A stretch of DNA of 64,000 nucleotides from Macrobrachium rosenbergii (lineage: Eukaryota > Arthropoda > Malacostraca > Decapoda > Palaemonidae): positions 5,452,501 through 5,516,500 of the forward strand of contig NC_089768.1 in NCBI RefSeq assembly GCF_040412425.1, written 5' to 3'. The position numbers were made by a program, and so were the translations under genes. Positions 15,555 through 29,400 of the stretch are shown here, in pieces; position 1 is the stretch's first letter; every line of letters begins with the position of its first letter. The notes under the pieces are model-generated. The model did not search any database. It was given only the letters and a program-made list of their open reading frames with translations, and was not told where the DNA came from.

Positions 15555-15773
15555 GCCATTTCAAGAGGCTTATCAAATAATGGCATTGCGGATCATTGGC
15601 TTATGACTGGCCATACGATGAACTGGGATAAGTCAGTGATAACCTACAAGGTCGACGACCATCAGAAAAGGAATCTGCTAGAGACTGTGTTTATTGAAGC
15701 TACTTCCACCGGGAATGTTAATCTCCACCCTGGAACATCCCTTGATCCTTTGTCCCTGTCTTTTTTTGTTTAA
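15555..15773 (+). pseudogene. PLE GIY-YIG endonuclease C-terminal fragment
   Basis: An uninterrupted 72-codon frame ending in TAA. It contains GIADHWLMTGHTMNWD, matching the conserved H-x-x-x-TGH-x-x-x-W block downstream of the GIY-YIG core in Penelope-like elements. It then has RNLLETVFIE and NVNLHPG, the usual charged ES-x-I and NxN-L blocks near the PLE C-terminus. The GIY-YIG motif and the whole reverse transcriptase are missing, so this is a 5'-truncated remnant. The PLE assignment rests on motif order. Confidence 0.7.
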
Positions 15774-15972
15774 GGACCATGCTGACTAGATTAACAAACT
15801 GTAACCTCGCCCCCCTTTGTTTTTGTATATAAGGCTCTGTCAACTTCTTTTGTATTCAGTATGAACTTGAAAATGTAGAATAAACTATGAAAGTACTTGT
15901 TCAAAGTCCTGGTTTTCAATCACCTTCTGACATGTAATATTCTTAAGTACTTATCCCTTCATGCTGCATTGG

Positions 15973-15973
<1 letters not shown>

Positions 15974-16046
<73 letters not shown>
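15974..16046. repeat. (TA)n microsatellite
   Basis: About 73 bp of pure TA between the PLE palindrome and LTR-like DNA. Confidence 0.96.
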
Positions 16047-16050
<4 letters not shown>

Positions 16051-17300
16051 GAGGAACAATCGTTTGCCAATTGTTCCCTTGGTGGGTTGTTGCCGCCTTA
16101 CCTTTTTTTTTTTTTGTTTCTCCTTTGTGTAAGGAGTTGACGTCTGTTACAGTGGTGCTTGACAGCATCAGTCAGGTTCTTAGCAGCAGAGGAGCAAGGT
16201 CTCGGTAGCAGAGCAGAGGGAGCCGTCTGGATGGCTGTCAGGTTTTGTCTACCTGTTTGCTTTGGCGGAAGGTGAAGGACCTCTTCGCCAGTTGGAGTGA
16301 CTGGAGGACCTCATTGCCAGTTGGAGCGACTGAAGGATCTCTTTGCCAGTTGGAGTGACTGAAGGATCTCTTTGCCAGTTGGAGCGACTGAAGGACCTCA
16401 TTACCAGTTGGAGCGACTGAAGAACCTCATTGCCAGTTGGAGCGACTGAAGGATCTCTTTGCCAGTTGGAGCGACTGAAGGATCTCTTTGCCAGTTGGAG
16501 CGACTGAAGGATCTCTTTGCCAGTTGGAGTGACTGAAGGATCTCTTTGCCAGTTGGAGCGACTGAAGGATCTCTTTGCCAGTTGGAGCGATTGAAGGATC
16601 TCTTTTTCAGCTAGAGAGCGGCTTATTCCCTGAAAAACAGCATAAGCATGTTTCGACAATTCGATCGGAGTAATCTGTTTCGTGGATGTATTCCATTTTT
16701 CTGCAACAGGTGGTTGTCTCGATACTTCGACCGATTTTGTCTGTTCAGTTGCTTCCTTGTTGACAGTTATGTCTTGTTCGACAACTCTAAATTTAGAGTA
16801 TCTGTTTTGTGGTATGCTGTTTGTTTTGAGATTTATGTTAACATTTATTGCTCTGATAATATATATTTATTGTATTGTGTGACTTTGTGTTGTGCCGTAA
16901 CTTTTATGTTACGCTACCCGCCTTTGAATACCTTGTTATTTGTGTATTGAGTATTATGTGGCTCAGGTATTATTTAATATGTTATTGTTGATGTTTTTTA
17001 TTACATTATTATTTGTGTGTGGAGCCAAAGGTGGCTCAGCTATGTTCCTTGTCATCAAAGTGATAATTAAGGATTGTTCAGGGCTTTGTTTACAAGTTAG
17101 TTACTCGGGTTTTGATTGTTGCTGCTGCTAAGGGTGTAATTCATTTAATTGTTTTTAAGAACCTGACTCACTTGCACATAATGTATATTGTTTTGTAAAT
17201 AAATTAATATTAAGGTCACTTTTTTTTTTGTATTTGTTCTGCTCCTTCCTCCTTTGTTTGTCACCTCTCGTCAGTCATTTCAACCCAATTGTTTTGTTGT
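16047..17300 (+). other. Candidate solo-LTR-like or untranslated repeat region
   Basis: It starts with tgtgagg at the TA boundary, contains the 29-bp minisatellite, and near 17199 has a polyadenylation-like aataaa followed by a T-run and a pyrimidine-rich stretch with cctcctttg. A similar aataaa / ttaaggctact / cctcctttgg layout occurs at about 51790-51840. Together these suggest LTRs of one retroelement family, but no coding region or target duplication confirms it. Short frames at 16648-17131 have no recognisable domain. Confidence 0.3.
16287..16605. repeat. 29-bp minisatellite, 11 units
   Basis: Units begin gccagttgga at 16287, 16316, 16345, 16374, 16403 (accagttgga), 16432, 16461, 16490, 16519, 16548 and 16577. 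Variation is limited to a few positions (agc/agt, ggatctcttt/ggacctcatt). As 29 is not a multiple of 3, the open minus-strand frame cycles through all phases and repeats every 29 residues; this argues for non-coding tandem DNA. Confidence 0.95.
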
Positions 17301-17336
17301 ATTTCGAACCTGTTGATCTCGAGGTAGTGAGGTCAT

Positions 17337-17343
17337 AAGATTA

Positions 17344-17426
<83 letters not shown>

Positions 17427-17435
17427 GTGTGTATA
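17337..17435. repeat. (TA)n with TG end
   Basis: A TA tract to about 17422, then tgtgtgtg, abutting the (TTA)n tail of the LINE. Confidence 0.95.
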
Positions 17436-17504
<69 letters not shown>

Positions 17505-18358
17505 AAGATGAAACCTATTCATATGGAACAAGCCCACAAGGGCCACTGACTTGAAATTCAAGCTTCCAAAGAATATGGTGCTCATTAGGAAGAAGTAAGA
17601 GGAGGTAAAGGGAAATACAGAAGGAAGAGATCCCACTTATTATAAAAGAAAAAATAAATTAATAAATTAATAAATAGTTCAAAATGTATTAAAATGCAAG
17701 GAAAATAGTATTAGGGTTACATTACATCTCCTTTGAACTTCTGAAGTTCCAATTGCACAACATCCTCTAGGAGGCTGTTCCACAGTCCAGCGGTGCGAGG
17801 AATAAAGGGCCTCTGGAACCGAGGAGTTCGACAGAGAGGCACATTTACTGCATATTGCTGCTGCGGTTCTGCGAATTTGGTTGCTCTCGGCAGGAAAAAG
17901 GGATCAGGGATCAATTGTGTATGTGAAAGAAATCTGTTGAAATACAATTTATGAAAAAGTAACAAACAAGAGACCATCCGTCGATGATTCAAGTCATACC
18001 TGCTATTATTAGGAAACAGAAACCTCCCACCACGAACCACTCTACCTAAAAGAGATAAATCTCTGGCGGAAGCAGACATCCACATCTGAGAACAGTATTC
18101 TAGTAAAGGAGGCACAAATGACCTAAAACAAGTTGCGCTGATTTTACCACTGTTTAAAATATATCAGGCCTTATGTACAATACCTTATCACTGTTATAAA
18201 TACTGTTTATGAGGCCTTACGTACAATACCTAACTTTCGAGCGGCATTTGCCGAAACTTTCAAATGCTAGATGAGTCAAAAGTTACACCTAGAACAGTTA
18301 AAGCTTCAGACTCATTGAGCAAAGTTCCATCTACCTGAAGGGGGGATAGGGTGGGAAA
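17436..18358 (-). mobile_element. LINE family J copy A: 3' end with (TAA)n tail
   Basis: The minus-strand frame 18115-17717 encodes the C-terminus of a jockey-like pol protein, with blocks PPLLEYCSQMW, ARDLSLLGRVVRGGRF, NHRRMVS and IPRTAGLWNSLL. Upstream (18355-18120) is a frameshifted piece with the LGVTFDS block. A 3' untranslated region of about 215 bp follows, ending in (TAA)n on the sense strand (17437-17501 on plus as TTA). The copy is 5'-truncated at about 18358, where it abuts a PLE fragment. Copies B (36.6 kb), C (39.1 kb) and D (63.6 kb) are homologous, all in the same orientation. Confidence 0.85.
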
Positions 18359-19555
18359 TCTGTGCGAGATCCGCTTCTCTCCAGTTAACTGGATGAGCTA
18401 AATCTCTCACATGTACGAATAATGAATTCGATATTTGGCCAGTTCTCACAGAATATTGGTGTTGTTTGATTCGTTGTGAAAGCGATTTTCCAGTTTGTCC
18501 ATAGTATATTTTATTACACTTTTTACAAGAAATTTCATAGCTGCAGCCAGAAACATCTTTAGGAGAATTTTTATTACTAAACTCTTAACATTAAAATTAC
18601 TGAAAACAACATTGATGTTGAAAAGCTTTAAATTCTAGGAATTTCTAAAAACCTTTCATCAAACGGTAATTTGAGAATATTATGCTTACTAAATTAAAGT
18701 TTGTTATTAGTTAAATAAAATGTTTTCCTGGCTCCTTTCCATGCTACATCTGAAAAAGTCCTTGGGTATTTGAGTTTCAAAGCAATATCATAAATATTTT
18801 TACTATCAGCGTCAATGAACTGCGGGCTACAAGCGCGCAAAGCCCTTAAGAACATTCCAGAAAAAACAGTGAATTTTACGTTTTGATAATGATTGGAATA
18901 ATAATGAACCAAATGAGGTAATGTTCGTTGATTTTCGAAAGACTGAAAAGGTGAGATTTCTATCATGTCTATGGACAGTTACATCAAGAAAGTTCAAATT
19001 ACAATTTCTTTCTCCCTGTACGGTAAATTTTATAGAAGGGACGAAATTATTTAGCTTAATTAGGAATTCCTGGAGATTTTCGTGAACTGGCCAAATACAG
19101 AAAATATCAGCCACATACCTAAACCATATAACTCTTTGGAACAAAATTCTTGGTAAGAATTTTGTCTCAAAAATTCCATGTAAATATTGCTAAGAACAGG
19201 AGATACAAGATTACCCATAGCCATAAGGAACTTTTGTACAAAAATTCCCCATTAAAACAAAATTTACTATCTTTGATATATGACCATATAAGATTAGTGA
19301 GGTTTCTTACAGTTAAAGGAATATCATAACTTTCCAATTCTTCCTCCAAAAATTCAAGTAAATCAACTACAGGCGCTTTTGTAAATAAAGAGACGACATT
19401 AACCGTATTAAAATCAAAATTCAAATTCAGACTATTAAATTTGCTTATAAAGTCGACAATGTTTTTTTACATTCGTGTTAAAAATGTTTCCTACCAAGCT
19501 GTAAGAATTTTTACGACCCATTTACATAAATTATACGAAATTCAGCCTACTAAAT
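18359..19555 (-). mobile_element. Penelope-like element: reverse transcriptase and GIY-YIG endonuclease remnant
   Basis: Reading on the minus strand from 19555, degraded frames give VVSLFTKAPVVDLLEFL (RT palm) and WFRYVADIFCIWP (catalytic box). These are followed by LNFLDVTVHRHDR, FRKSTN, then LKYPRTFSDVAWKGARKTFY (RT end), and KKCNKIYYGQTGKSLSQRI with the downstream H (GIY-YIG nuclease), then HPVNWREADLAQ. The order RT then GIY-YIG is diagnostic of PLEs. In the catalytic box one Asp of YVDD is replaced (YVAD), and frameshifts and stops break the frame, so it is inactive. The 3' end is missing; the sequence switches to LINE J copy A near 18358. (GA)n abuts the 5' side. Confidence 0.85.
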
Positions 19556-19558
19556 TCA

Positions 19559-19559
19559 T

Positions 19560-19620
<61 letters not shown>
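19559..19620. repeat. (GA)n microsatellite
   Basis: A pure GA tract that directly abuts the 5' end of the PLE fragment. Confidence 0.97.
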
Positions 19621-19625
<5 letters not shown>

Positions 19626-19780
19626 AACCGAAAATGAAATGGCAAATCCTTGAAGCTAGCAGCAAGCGGCTCTCTGAATCCGTGCACGTGGTTGGGGTGA
19701 CAATAAGAAAGGAACGTAAGACTTCCTTTTCTTAAACTCTCTATATTTAGCTTTATTAAAGAATTAGGTCAAAGATGTTA

Positions 19781-19989
<209 letters not shown>

Positions 19990-20063
19990 TAAGTGTGTGT
20001 GTTTGTGCGTATAAATGTCAAGGGAGAGAGAGCTATAGCTGCCAGATTCTCCCATCCTACCAA

Positions 20064-22020
20064 TTACAAAGAACTTTAACATTGCCAGTTAAAAAGAACT
20101 TTAACATTTCTTTCGTAGACAGTTTCATTTTCAGACTTACACTGTTAATAAGTACACAGCATGTATCCCTCCTAACTAACAACTACCCACCCCCCCCTCT
20201 CCAAATAAATCCTGATTACATGGCAGTGGTTTTCCTAACTACTGTCACCAATCTCTCTATCTATAACTTTCCAGTGGAAAAACTGCCAAAAAAGAAAGCA
20301 GAGTAAGCAAACTCCTTCTCCTACTTTTCTAAAGAGACGCAGAGACCATGTTGGCCAACTTTCAACGTTAGTACTAACGTCTCTCTTATCGCCGTTCCTA
20401 ATTTCCTGCTTTCTTCCTCCGGCCTATATTACGATCCTGGGATCTGCAGTGTAGTAGCCTGTCATTTTTTCCCCCGATATTCGGAAGGCATATCAGAGAT
20501 TAAAATCTCGTTTCAATTTTGCATCAGGACAGCCAGCCACCCTGCTGGAAACGTGCTAACAACTATAAAATAGACACATTGTAACTAAACAATAATAGAA
20601 AAAAATAGAGTAATTAAGTGATTCATCATCGTTCAGTTTTACTTTGACTGCATTGTTACTTTATGATATTTCATAAGTCAAAAATAGCTGAAAAAAATTT
20701 TAACCTTTAAAGAAGATTATCATGCACAAAAGTTTAACTTTATCTAAAATAACACAAATTTCACAGCATTCTGTCCTACCTTATTCATTTATCTATTTAG
20801 GTTCCCTAGGGAACACTTGACATTTTTTTCTTTTCCTGCTCTTGACATCTCTAAGACCCTTTATTGCGTCTGCATAAGATCGAACAATCCAATCATGCTT
20901 TAATAGTTCATATCTGACCACTGATTCCGATACATCTAAAGGTCTCATTTGTCCTCGTTCCCATGTATAGTGTTATCATCCCCCAGGCATTTCTCCTCTC
21001 CTTTTTCTTTTCTCTTCCCTGGTCAGTGACCACCTTTCAAATCCATCTAATTCCATTACTAGCTGATGTGGAAAGGTTATTTGCTTTAAAAATCACCTTC
21101 TCCCTTGAGCCATCTTCGGAAGCAAACCTTTAAAAGCATTCGTGTAAAACAAAATGAGGACCTACAAAGTACTGCTGAATTGAGCAGAGGAACTTCGCTT
21201 TCCAACGATTTCCAGCAGAATTCCCTTCCTATCACTGTAATCTGAAACCCCTTAGTACACTTTCTATTCGAAAATATGAAGACAATCTTGCACATTCTCC
21301 AGCACTTTAGACTGGGAAGACAATTGCAGTGTATCTCAGAAACTCTAAAACAGGGGTATGTCTCTTCGAATGTTTTCCTCACTAGCTGCCTTATCATTAT
21401 TATTATTAGTAGCAGGGGCCTCATTAAGGAGGGGAGAATAGTGGGCGCTTGCTAACCTAAGCTTTCCGAGGGAGACTCCAAATGGGCTAAACATAACAGA
21501 AAACGTAACTTGTAGCATATGATCGCACAGTATACGCTAGTGTACTGTGCTATATTGTGTACTGTATTTGATAAAAAGTAGTATTTATACTTGATCACAA
21601 TTCTACTACATCTTGAATATTTTAACAAGGATAGTGAACACTTTAACAATCTCCTTGCTGTAATACTTTTAGTTTCTCCAACTCCCATCACAAAACGGAA
21701 GATCTTTCGTATAGGCGAACAGCATGAGAATTTATTACAAATATACATATGATAAACATCTGATACAATATGCTTGTGAGAAGTAGTGAAAATTATAAAC
21801 AAAATTAAGAAAAGAACCTCTGGAAAACAATGTTTCGAGTGATTTGCTACTAATGACCCCTGAAGAATAAACTTATGTAGAATCTTTAACTTGGACAGAT
21901 TGGATGATAATTTTGTAAAAACAGAGTTACCACTCTTGAATTAATGCATATTCTAATTTCAATAAAAGAAATTAGCAAGTGACATATTCGAGTTTTTAAA
22001 AACTTTATGGATAATTACAG
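20064..22020. other. No recognisable gene
   Basis: AT-rich, with short frames lacking domain or codon structure (for example minus-strand frames at 21086-21424 and 21452-21802). Nothing supports a gene here. Confidence 0.45.
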
Positions 22021-22027
22021 TTAGACA

Positions 22028-23520
<1,493 letters not shown>

Positions 23521-25160
23521 TGAATTAAATTATAAATTTAGTCTCAAATTCAAAGGCCCGTTTTGGATGAAGATACAGGGATGACTAGATTAATACATAT
23601 ATCTAAGATCAAAAGAAAAACTTAATATTTTGTGGAGGTTTATTTGGTTTTTTTTTTGGGGGGGGGCGTTTATTATTGTTTGTTAGTTTTTCTTTTTCTC
23701 GTTTTTGTTTCCTCTCTGTTAAACAGTTAAGGCTTTTTTTCTCACTTTCCTATGCTTGCAGATTCAAGGATTTAGCATAGTGTGTCAGGTTTTTTTAAAC
23801 ACAGAAGTTGTGTATCATTTGGGTCATTTGCATTATTTGGGTTTTTTGTTTGCATCATTTTGGGTTTTCTTTTGCAATTTTTTGGGGGTTGTCGGTATAA
23901 TCTGTATTTTTGGAAGTTGAAAGTTATATGCAGTAGTACCGTAGAGTTCCGTGACTGTTTTGATGATCTGAGGAAAATGTTCAGTGTTTCAGGCTATTAC
24001 TTGGGAGGTTCAGTCTGACCTAGATTTGGCAATTGATTTCTTTAGAGTACATATATATTAAGAAAGAGACCAAATTGTTGTTGGCAGAGATCAAATCTCA
24101 GGTAAAAGTGGTAGTAGTGGCATCGGAAAATCGTATTTCTAAAGACATGTTACCTTTGGGGGTGTTGGAATTAGTCTTAATAAATTCAGCTTATAGGCGG
24201 GGGTCTGTTTCTTAGTTACGTAATACATCCTTTTGCCTAGCACACATAACAAGGCAGTAGTGATGTTAGAGGGACTAGACTCGTGTATATAATAGGGGCT
24301 AAGCTTCAGTCAGTAGCTATTGATTATATGGACAGGTGCGCCTTAGTCCATTAAAGGTATGTTTGCGATAACAGTGTTCATTATGAGAAATACAGTTTCA
24401 GGGGTTACGAAATTTCGACTGACCGATAATAGTGCATATATATATATATATATCTAAAGCAATATGGAAGCAAGAAAATAAGGGACACATGCCCCGAGAA
24501 ATAGACGTATAGCAGAAACAAGCAAATTACAATGTTGACTCCGACGAACTGTCCCTATAGACCATTCCCCAAACCCTACATGGGGGTGCCATTAGAAACG
24601 TCTTCAGCAGTTTTTGTCGAGAATGCAGACCGACGAAGCTGTGCCACGACACATCACCGTTTTTTGCTAGAGGGGTTCACAACTTGGATGGCGCATGGAC
24701 GGTAGTGGCTATGCAAGTTGCCAACATGGGTAAGAGGATCTACAACTCATCAGCGAGGATCTTTATGCAGTATGTGCATAATCAGCACGGGGCTGTAGAA
24801 TTATGGGCCATGATGGAGATTACAACGTGTTAGCGTTACAACGAATGGAATGCATAAACTATGCTGAACTATTTCTGAAGCACTTTTGTAAACGACCACT
24901 TCCCACATCGGCCATTTTAAATGCTTGTTTAAACAGGAGCATATCTTCCCCAATTAATCATGGGTCCATTGAAACATTCCTGGTAAAGCACTCTAATATG
25001 GTGGTGGCGGTTGTTTTTTACATACAAGGAACTTTGCTGCCTCAAGGAGAAGCAGGCTCCACAAGTCCATGTGGCTGTTGACAATGAGTCTGTACTGTAG
25101 AAGTAAATAAGTGTGGCCCGTGTCAGGGGAAAACTCGGTTGGTGGTGGACCGAGCTCCTG
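23521..25160. other. Unassigned DNA between two copies of the LTR-element segment
   Basis: T-rich at 23640-23900. A plus-strand stretch open for about 80 codons at 24587-24832 (it includes CHDTSPFFARGVHNLDG and NMGKRIYNSSARIF) is coherent but not recognised. A segment at 24886-24996 is inverted relative to 25763-25872. This is probably retroelement interior, judged by position only. Confidence 0.35.
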
Positions 25161-25872
25161 TTAATTATATATGGAGGTATTTGTAACATAACGAATGCTT
25201 TCCATGTTCAGCGAGCTTGCAGGTGTCTTAAGTGTTTATTCAGCACCTCGCGTGCAGCGACTTTTGGGATTCAGCTATGTCAATCTTTCTGGAGGCACTT
25301 GGAAACCATGGAGATTCCGTCCCCATGAGAAGAGAAGGGAAGTAAATTCACCAACTGATCGTTCGGTGACCTGTGATCTGAACATTGTTCAGAGAGTGCT
25401 CGGATACAGCGTCACGTGTCAGGGATAGATATTTCCATCATTAAAGCATGGAATCTTTTGATCCGGTTATAATCGGATATTGAGGTGTGTTAACGGAAAT
25501 GTGAATCCCTTTTGTGCATTACGAAATTGCTAAGTGAGAAGGGGCTTGTGATAGATCACTTACTCCTTGGTGATAGCCCAAACTAAGAGGTCGTGTTGGC
25601 CATGTTGGGAATCAAGATTCCCATTTGCTTAAGAGTAAGCAGAGACTTATAAAAATGACTAACCTTTACGAAACTGATTATTTGGTGATTGTTCTTTTTG
25701 TCATTATTTAACATTCATCTTATTAATTTTGGTGTGTTTTTAAACTGGACTTTAATAGAGATGGTTCCGTTCTTTGCCAGGAATGTTTCAATGGATCCAG
25801 GATTAATTGGGGAAGATATGCTCTTGTTAAACAAGCATTTAAAATGGCCGATGTGGGAAGTGGTCGTTTAAA
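24886..25872. repeat. Inverted repeat, about 110-bp arms
   Basis: The sequence at 24886-24996, reverse complemented, matches 25763-25872. Shared words include ggaatgtttcaatgga and taattggggaagatatgct. The pair indicates two copies of the same retroelement segment in opposite orientation, one on each side of the direct repeat at 25.17-25.59 kb. Confidence 0.8.
25165..25590 (+). repeat. Second copy of the 22.20-22.57 kb retroelement segment
   Basis: About 420 bp aligns with 22196-22570 in the same orientation, with substitutions and a 30-40 bp length difference in the middle. In one frame it reads FHVQRACRCLKC, consistent with a decayed zinc-knuckle region and clearer than in the first copy. 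The protease region that follows copy one is absent here. Confidence 0.8.
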
Positions 25873-26059
25873 ATGGAACCAATGACAGAAATGACTTTGA
25901 AAGTTGTATGTGACAGACTTAAGTGAAATGTGGGTCGGTTCAGAGACTTGGTGGGGGTGGGAAAGGATTTAATCCCAACGTATCATATCTGGCATGCATT
26001 TACTTACTTGTGCTTCAGGGTAATGCTTAATGGGTTTAATATCCATCTTCCATAATTTC

Positions 26060-26061
<2 letters not shown>

Positions 26062-26141
<80 letters not shown>

Positions 26142-26252
26142 GATCGGCTACCAGCTACAGGGTACCAACTGAACTCAGGTTAGGCCAAGGGCCCTTTGCC
26201 AATGTTCGACAAGGGTCTTTAACATACATACATACATACATACATACATACA

Positions 26253-26287
<35 letters not shown>

Positions 26288-26329
26288 GTGTGTGCGCATT
26301 ATATTATATATATATGTGTGTGTGTGCAT

Positions 26330-26417
<88 letters not shown>

Positions 26418-26420
26418 TTA
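26062..26420. repeat. Microsatellite cluster (GA)n, (ACAT)n, (TA)n, (TG)n
   Basis: GA at 26062-26139, ACAT tetranucleotide at about 26222-26281, then alternating TG, TATTATA and a long TA tract to about 26403 and TG to 26418. Confidence 0.95.
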
Positions 26421-29400
26421 CGTGTGCGTGTACGTCACATTTTAAGTTCTATACGTTAAGATTTGTTAACGTTATGTTGAACATGGTCCTTAAAAAATTA
26501 CCAAAAATCCTATTAAACACCGAAATAAAAATAGGACGGCACTTTGCTAGGGAATTAGTGCTTACCTTACCTATTAACTATTAATATTTGAAAAAAATTT
26601 TCGTCGATGGGTTACCCGCCACACTGATAGCACACTGACTGTCATTGTTAAAAGGAACCTCTTAAACAAGTACATTTTAAACAGTACATCACCCCACTAG
26701 AAATATTTATTTTTCAAAAGTAGTAAAAGGCGTATTATGCATTCTTTAACGCTTTCCAACCAATACGGGGTCAGACTACTTGACGTGCAGCCGTTGCAAT
26801 GCACCAGTGACCAAGGGATTGAAGGGCCCATCATGCTTGTGATTAAAATCAGGCAATCTGAATGATTCACTAATAAGTCAGACTGAGCAGTGACAGAGGA
26901 TAGAAGGATTTTACCTTAGTACGGATTATGTCCTATTAAGCATCCCAAATGGCATCAAATCGTCTCTAAAATTGGCAAAATTTCAAAAATTTTCTCAGGG
27001 CGGCCTGCTGACCGTGATTCCTTCTAAAGAACCCCGTTACTGTCAAGCTCATCGTCCTTGCTAGAATTCAGATCGCGGATCCTCTCAGGCTTGGATTTCT
27101 CAACCCAACGAAATGAGAAATTATGTTTCTTTTATTCATTATTATTCATGGTGTGGAAATTCATTTCAATTTACTTAGCAAGCTTTCACTGACTGGAATT
27201 TCCACAACAGAAAAAAAACAGAAAAACACATCCAAAGGAATAGAAATATAAGAAAATGCAGACTCCAACAATGGCAAATGGAACAAACAATCATGTAGCC
27301 TGACGACATTTTTATAATACCTTTTATACGTGAGGGAGAAAAAATGCTTAGATACGTCGGTAGCATAATCTTCATGTATTCAGAATCTTTAGGACCACAA
27401 AAACAGAGCAGCTGAGAAAATAAGGCATGGTACCTTCAGATGAATTAAAGATGATTTTAAAAACTGAAAGTTTATACTCATAACACCGCCAACAATGCTG
27501 TTCCTAAACTTTACCAAGGATTCTGACACGATAACAACGGTGACAGACCTACGATAGGTGTACAAAACCACGACCGTACAGGAGGTTCTCTACAGAAGCT
27601 GTCATGATCATCACAAGCTTTTAGTTTACACAGCCACATTACTGAGCAACAGTTTTCGTTGTGATTTCATAGATAACATATACTGATAACCGTTTACATT
27701 ACTCCTTTCAGTGAACATGCATATCATCTCCGTAGAATTTGAAAAATTAGTGGATTTCCTACGAGCTACGGTGATTCATATTTAACCTGGCGATGGAAAA
27801 GGCACACCCTAATTTTAAGTGAAAATTCGAGATCTCTGTCTCATAAAAGGCAGTCTATGGTGTTTGTGTTCTCATCCAATCTAAAATGAAAAACAGAAAA
27901 TACAGCAGTAGTGTAATATCTTGACTGGGTGAGAGTTTTTCCGTAACAACAGGCCACGTATTCATTGCTAGCAGCGGTCGTTTAGTTTCTGATATGTTAT
28001 ATTTTCCATCTGTTTCCCTTAGGTTGTGGAAGACAATTCAATGCATTTACCTGCAAGGTTTCTGTCTCAATCTCTTAGCTTCTTGAGTAAATGAAGATGG
28101 TGGACACAGAACATAATGATACAGGTTCATCGCCAGCCTTTATAGTTTCAAAGAAGAAAATATCATGCTTTACTTGTAATATCAGGATAAGCATAGAACA
28201 ATCCATTTAATTCTAGAAATAATATTCGTGTTATAAGAGTTTTAAACTGGAGACAGGAGATGAAAGAAACTGTTCTAAATCAGTCAGACTCACTAGTGCT
28301 CGACGTGTGCTGTCATCTATTATTCATTGTACATGGAAGCTCTGCATAATACAGTATACTGCTGAATATATCATGTACAGCAGCCATATATAAATGTCCT
28401 AATGTTCTGTTTTCACAATGACCTTTCATGAAATGAACACTACCTGGCCACCGTGTATTTCTATAGGGTGCGGTTACTTCACTTATTCAGCATGGGACTG
28501 CAACAAAAAGATATTCCAGCAGAACCACCAAGATTGTTAGGCAACCTATTTCGGAAGAACTTTCAGCTGTTGGTATTTATTATATAAAATGAGACAAATA
28601 GCACTTTCAACATTTGTAAGTGCCCTTGTCAGACAATAAACAAACAAGTGACGATGAACTGTAGGCTATATGACCTATAATGGTCTAAATCATGATTTAT
28701 ATTATTGCGACCAAAGGATCACCACATAGGGCAATTTTGTTGGGAAAATAAAGATCCTGAAAAGAAAACAAAATTCCAGTAACGGTAATACAGACGATCT
28801 GAGAAATATGTTATTAATACCATAAAATCTTATATCTAATGACTGCTACAGAAACAAAAACAAAAAACTTGAGTCGACGAGTGCTCGATTCCACAATCTT
28901 TAATTAGTCTTACGTGTGTACAGTGATTCATATGGTGGGCCCATGGCATGAAATCACTTACTCAACAGTTCTGATTTCAAGCAAAGGAGTTCAGACTCAT
29001 CCTAACGATTACAAAATTTTCATATCACTTTCTATCCCTTAAAAGTAGCCGCTCACCCTTTCTCTCGAGTGGCGTCTTAGGATTTACGTGGGGATAAGCC
29101 ATTCATGCAAAGGTTAGTGTTCTCTTTTATGCGGAAGATCTTAACACTCCATTCTTTTTCAAAGCCGAATCTTGTTTTATATTTCATCAAAATGTCAGCT
29201 GGCACCGCTTATTCATGACATCCTATTTTAGTTAATGTTCTGAAGACATTCTTCACAGTATACTTACTGTCATCACTTCTCGAGCTGTTTTTTACGTGGG
29301 GGGTAATGTGGTAAATATTATATCTCCATATTATATCAACCAATTTGATTTCTCTTTCATTTCATTTCTTTTTAGAAACTAGAACTCCATCACTTTGTTT

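Larger units (their letters stand above)
15137..15931. mobile_element. Palindrome of two Penelope-like element 3' ends
   Basis: Two imperfect inverted arms (15137-15509 and 15555-15931, about 375 bp each) surround a 45-bp centre. Each arm encodes, reading outward from the centre, the C-terminus of a PLE endonuclease region followed by a 3' untranslated end. The distal ends carry a small stem flanked by GAAA-type sequence (see the hammerhead-like finding). The arrangement is head-to-head: both copies are 5'-truncated and joined at their truncation points. Confidence 0.75.

Noticed and set aside
16287..16605. CRISPR-like array (29-bp repeats)
   Set aside because: Units are contiguous with no spacers, and the sequence is eukaryotic.
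16249..16659. A 136-codon repetitive protein on the minus strand
   Set aside because: The 29-bp period rotates the frame through all phases, and there is no start context, splice signal or non-repeat domain.
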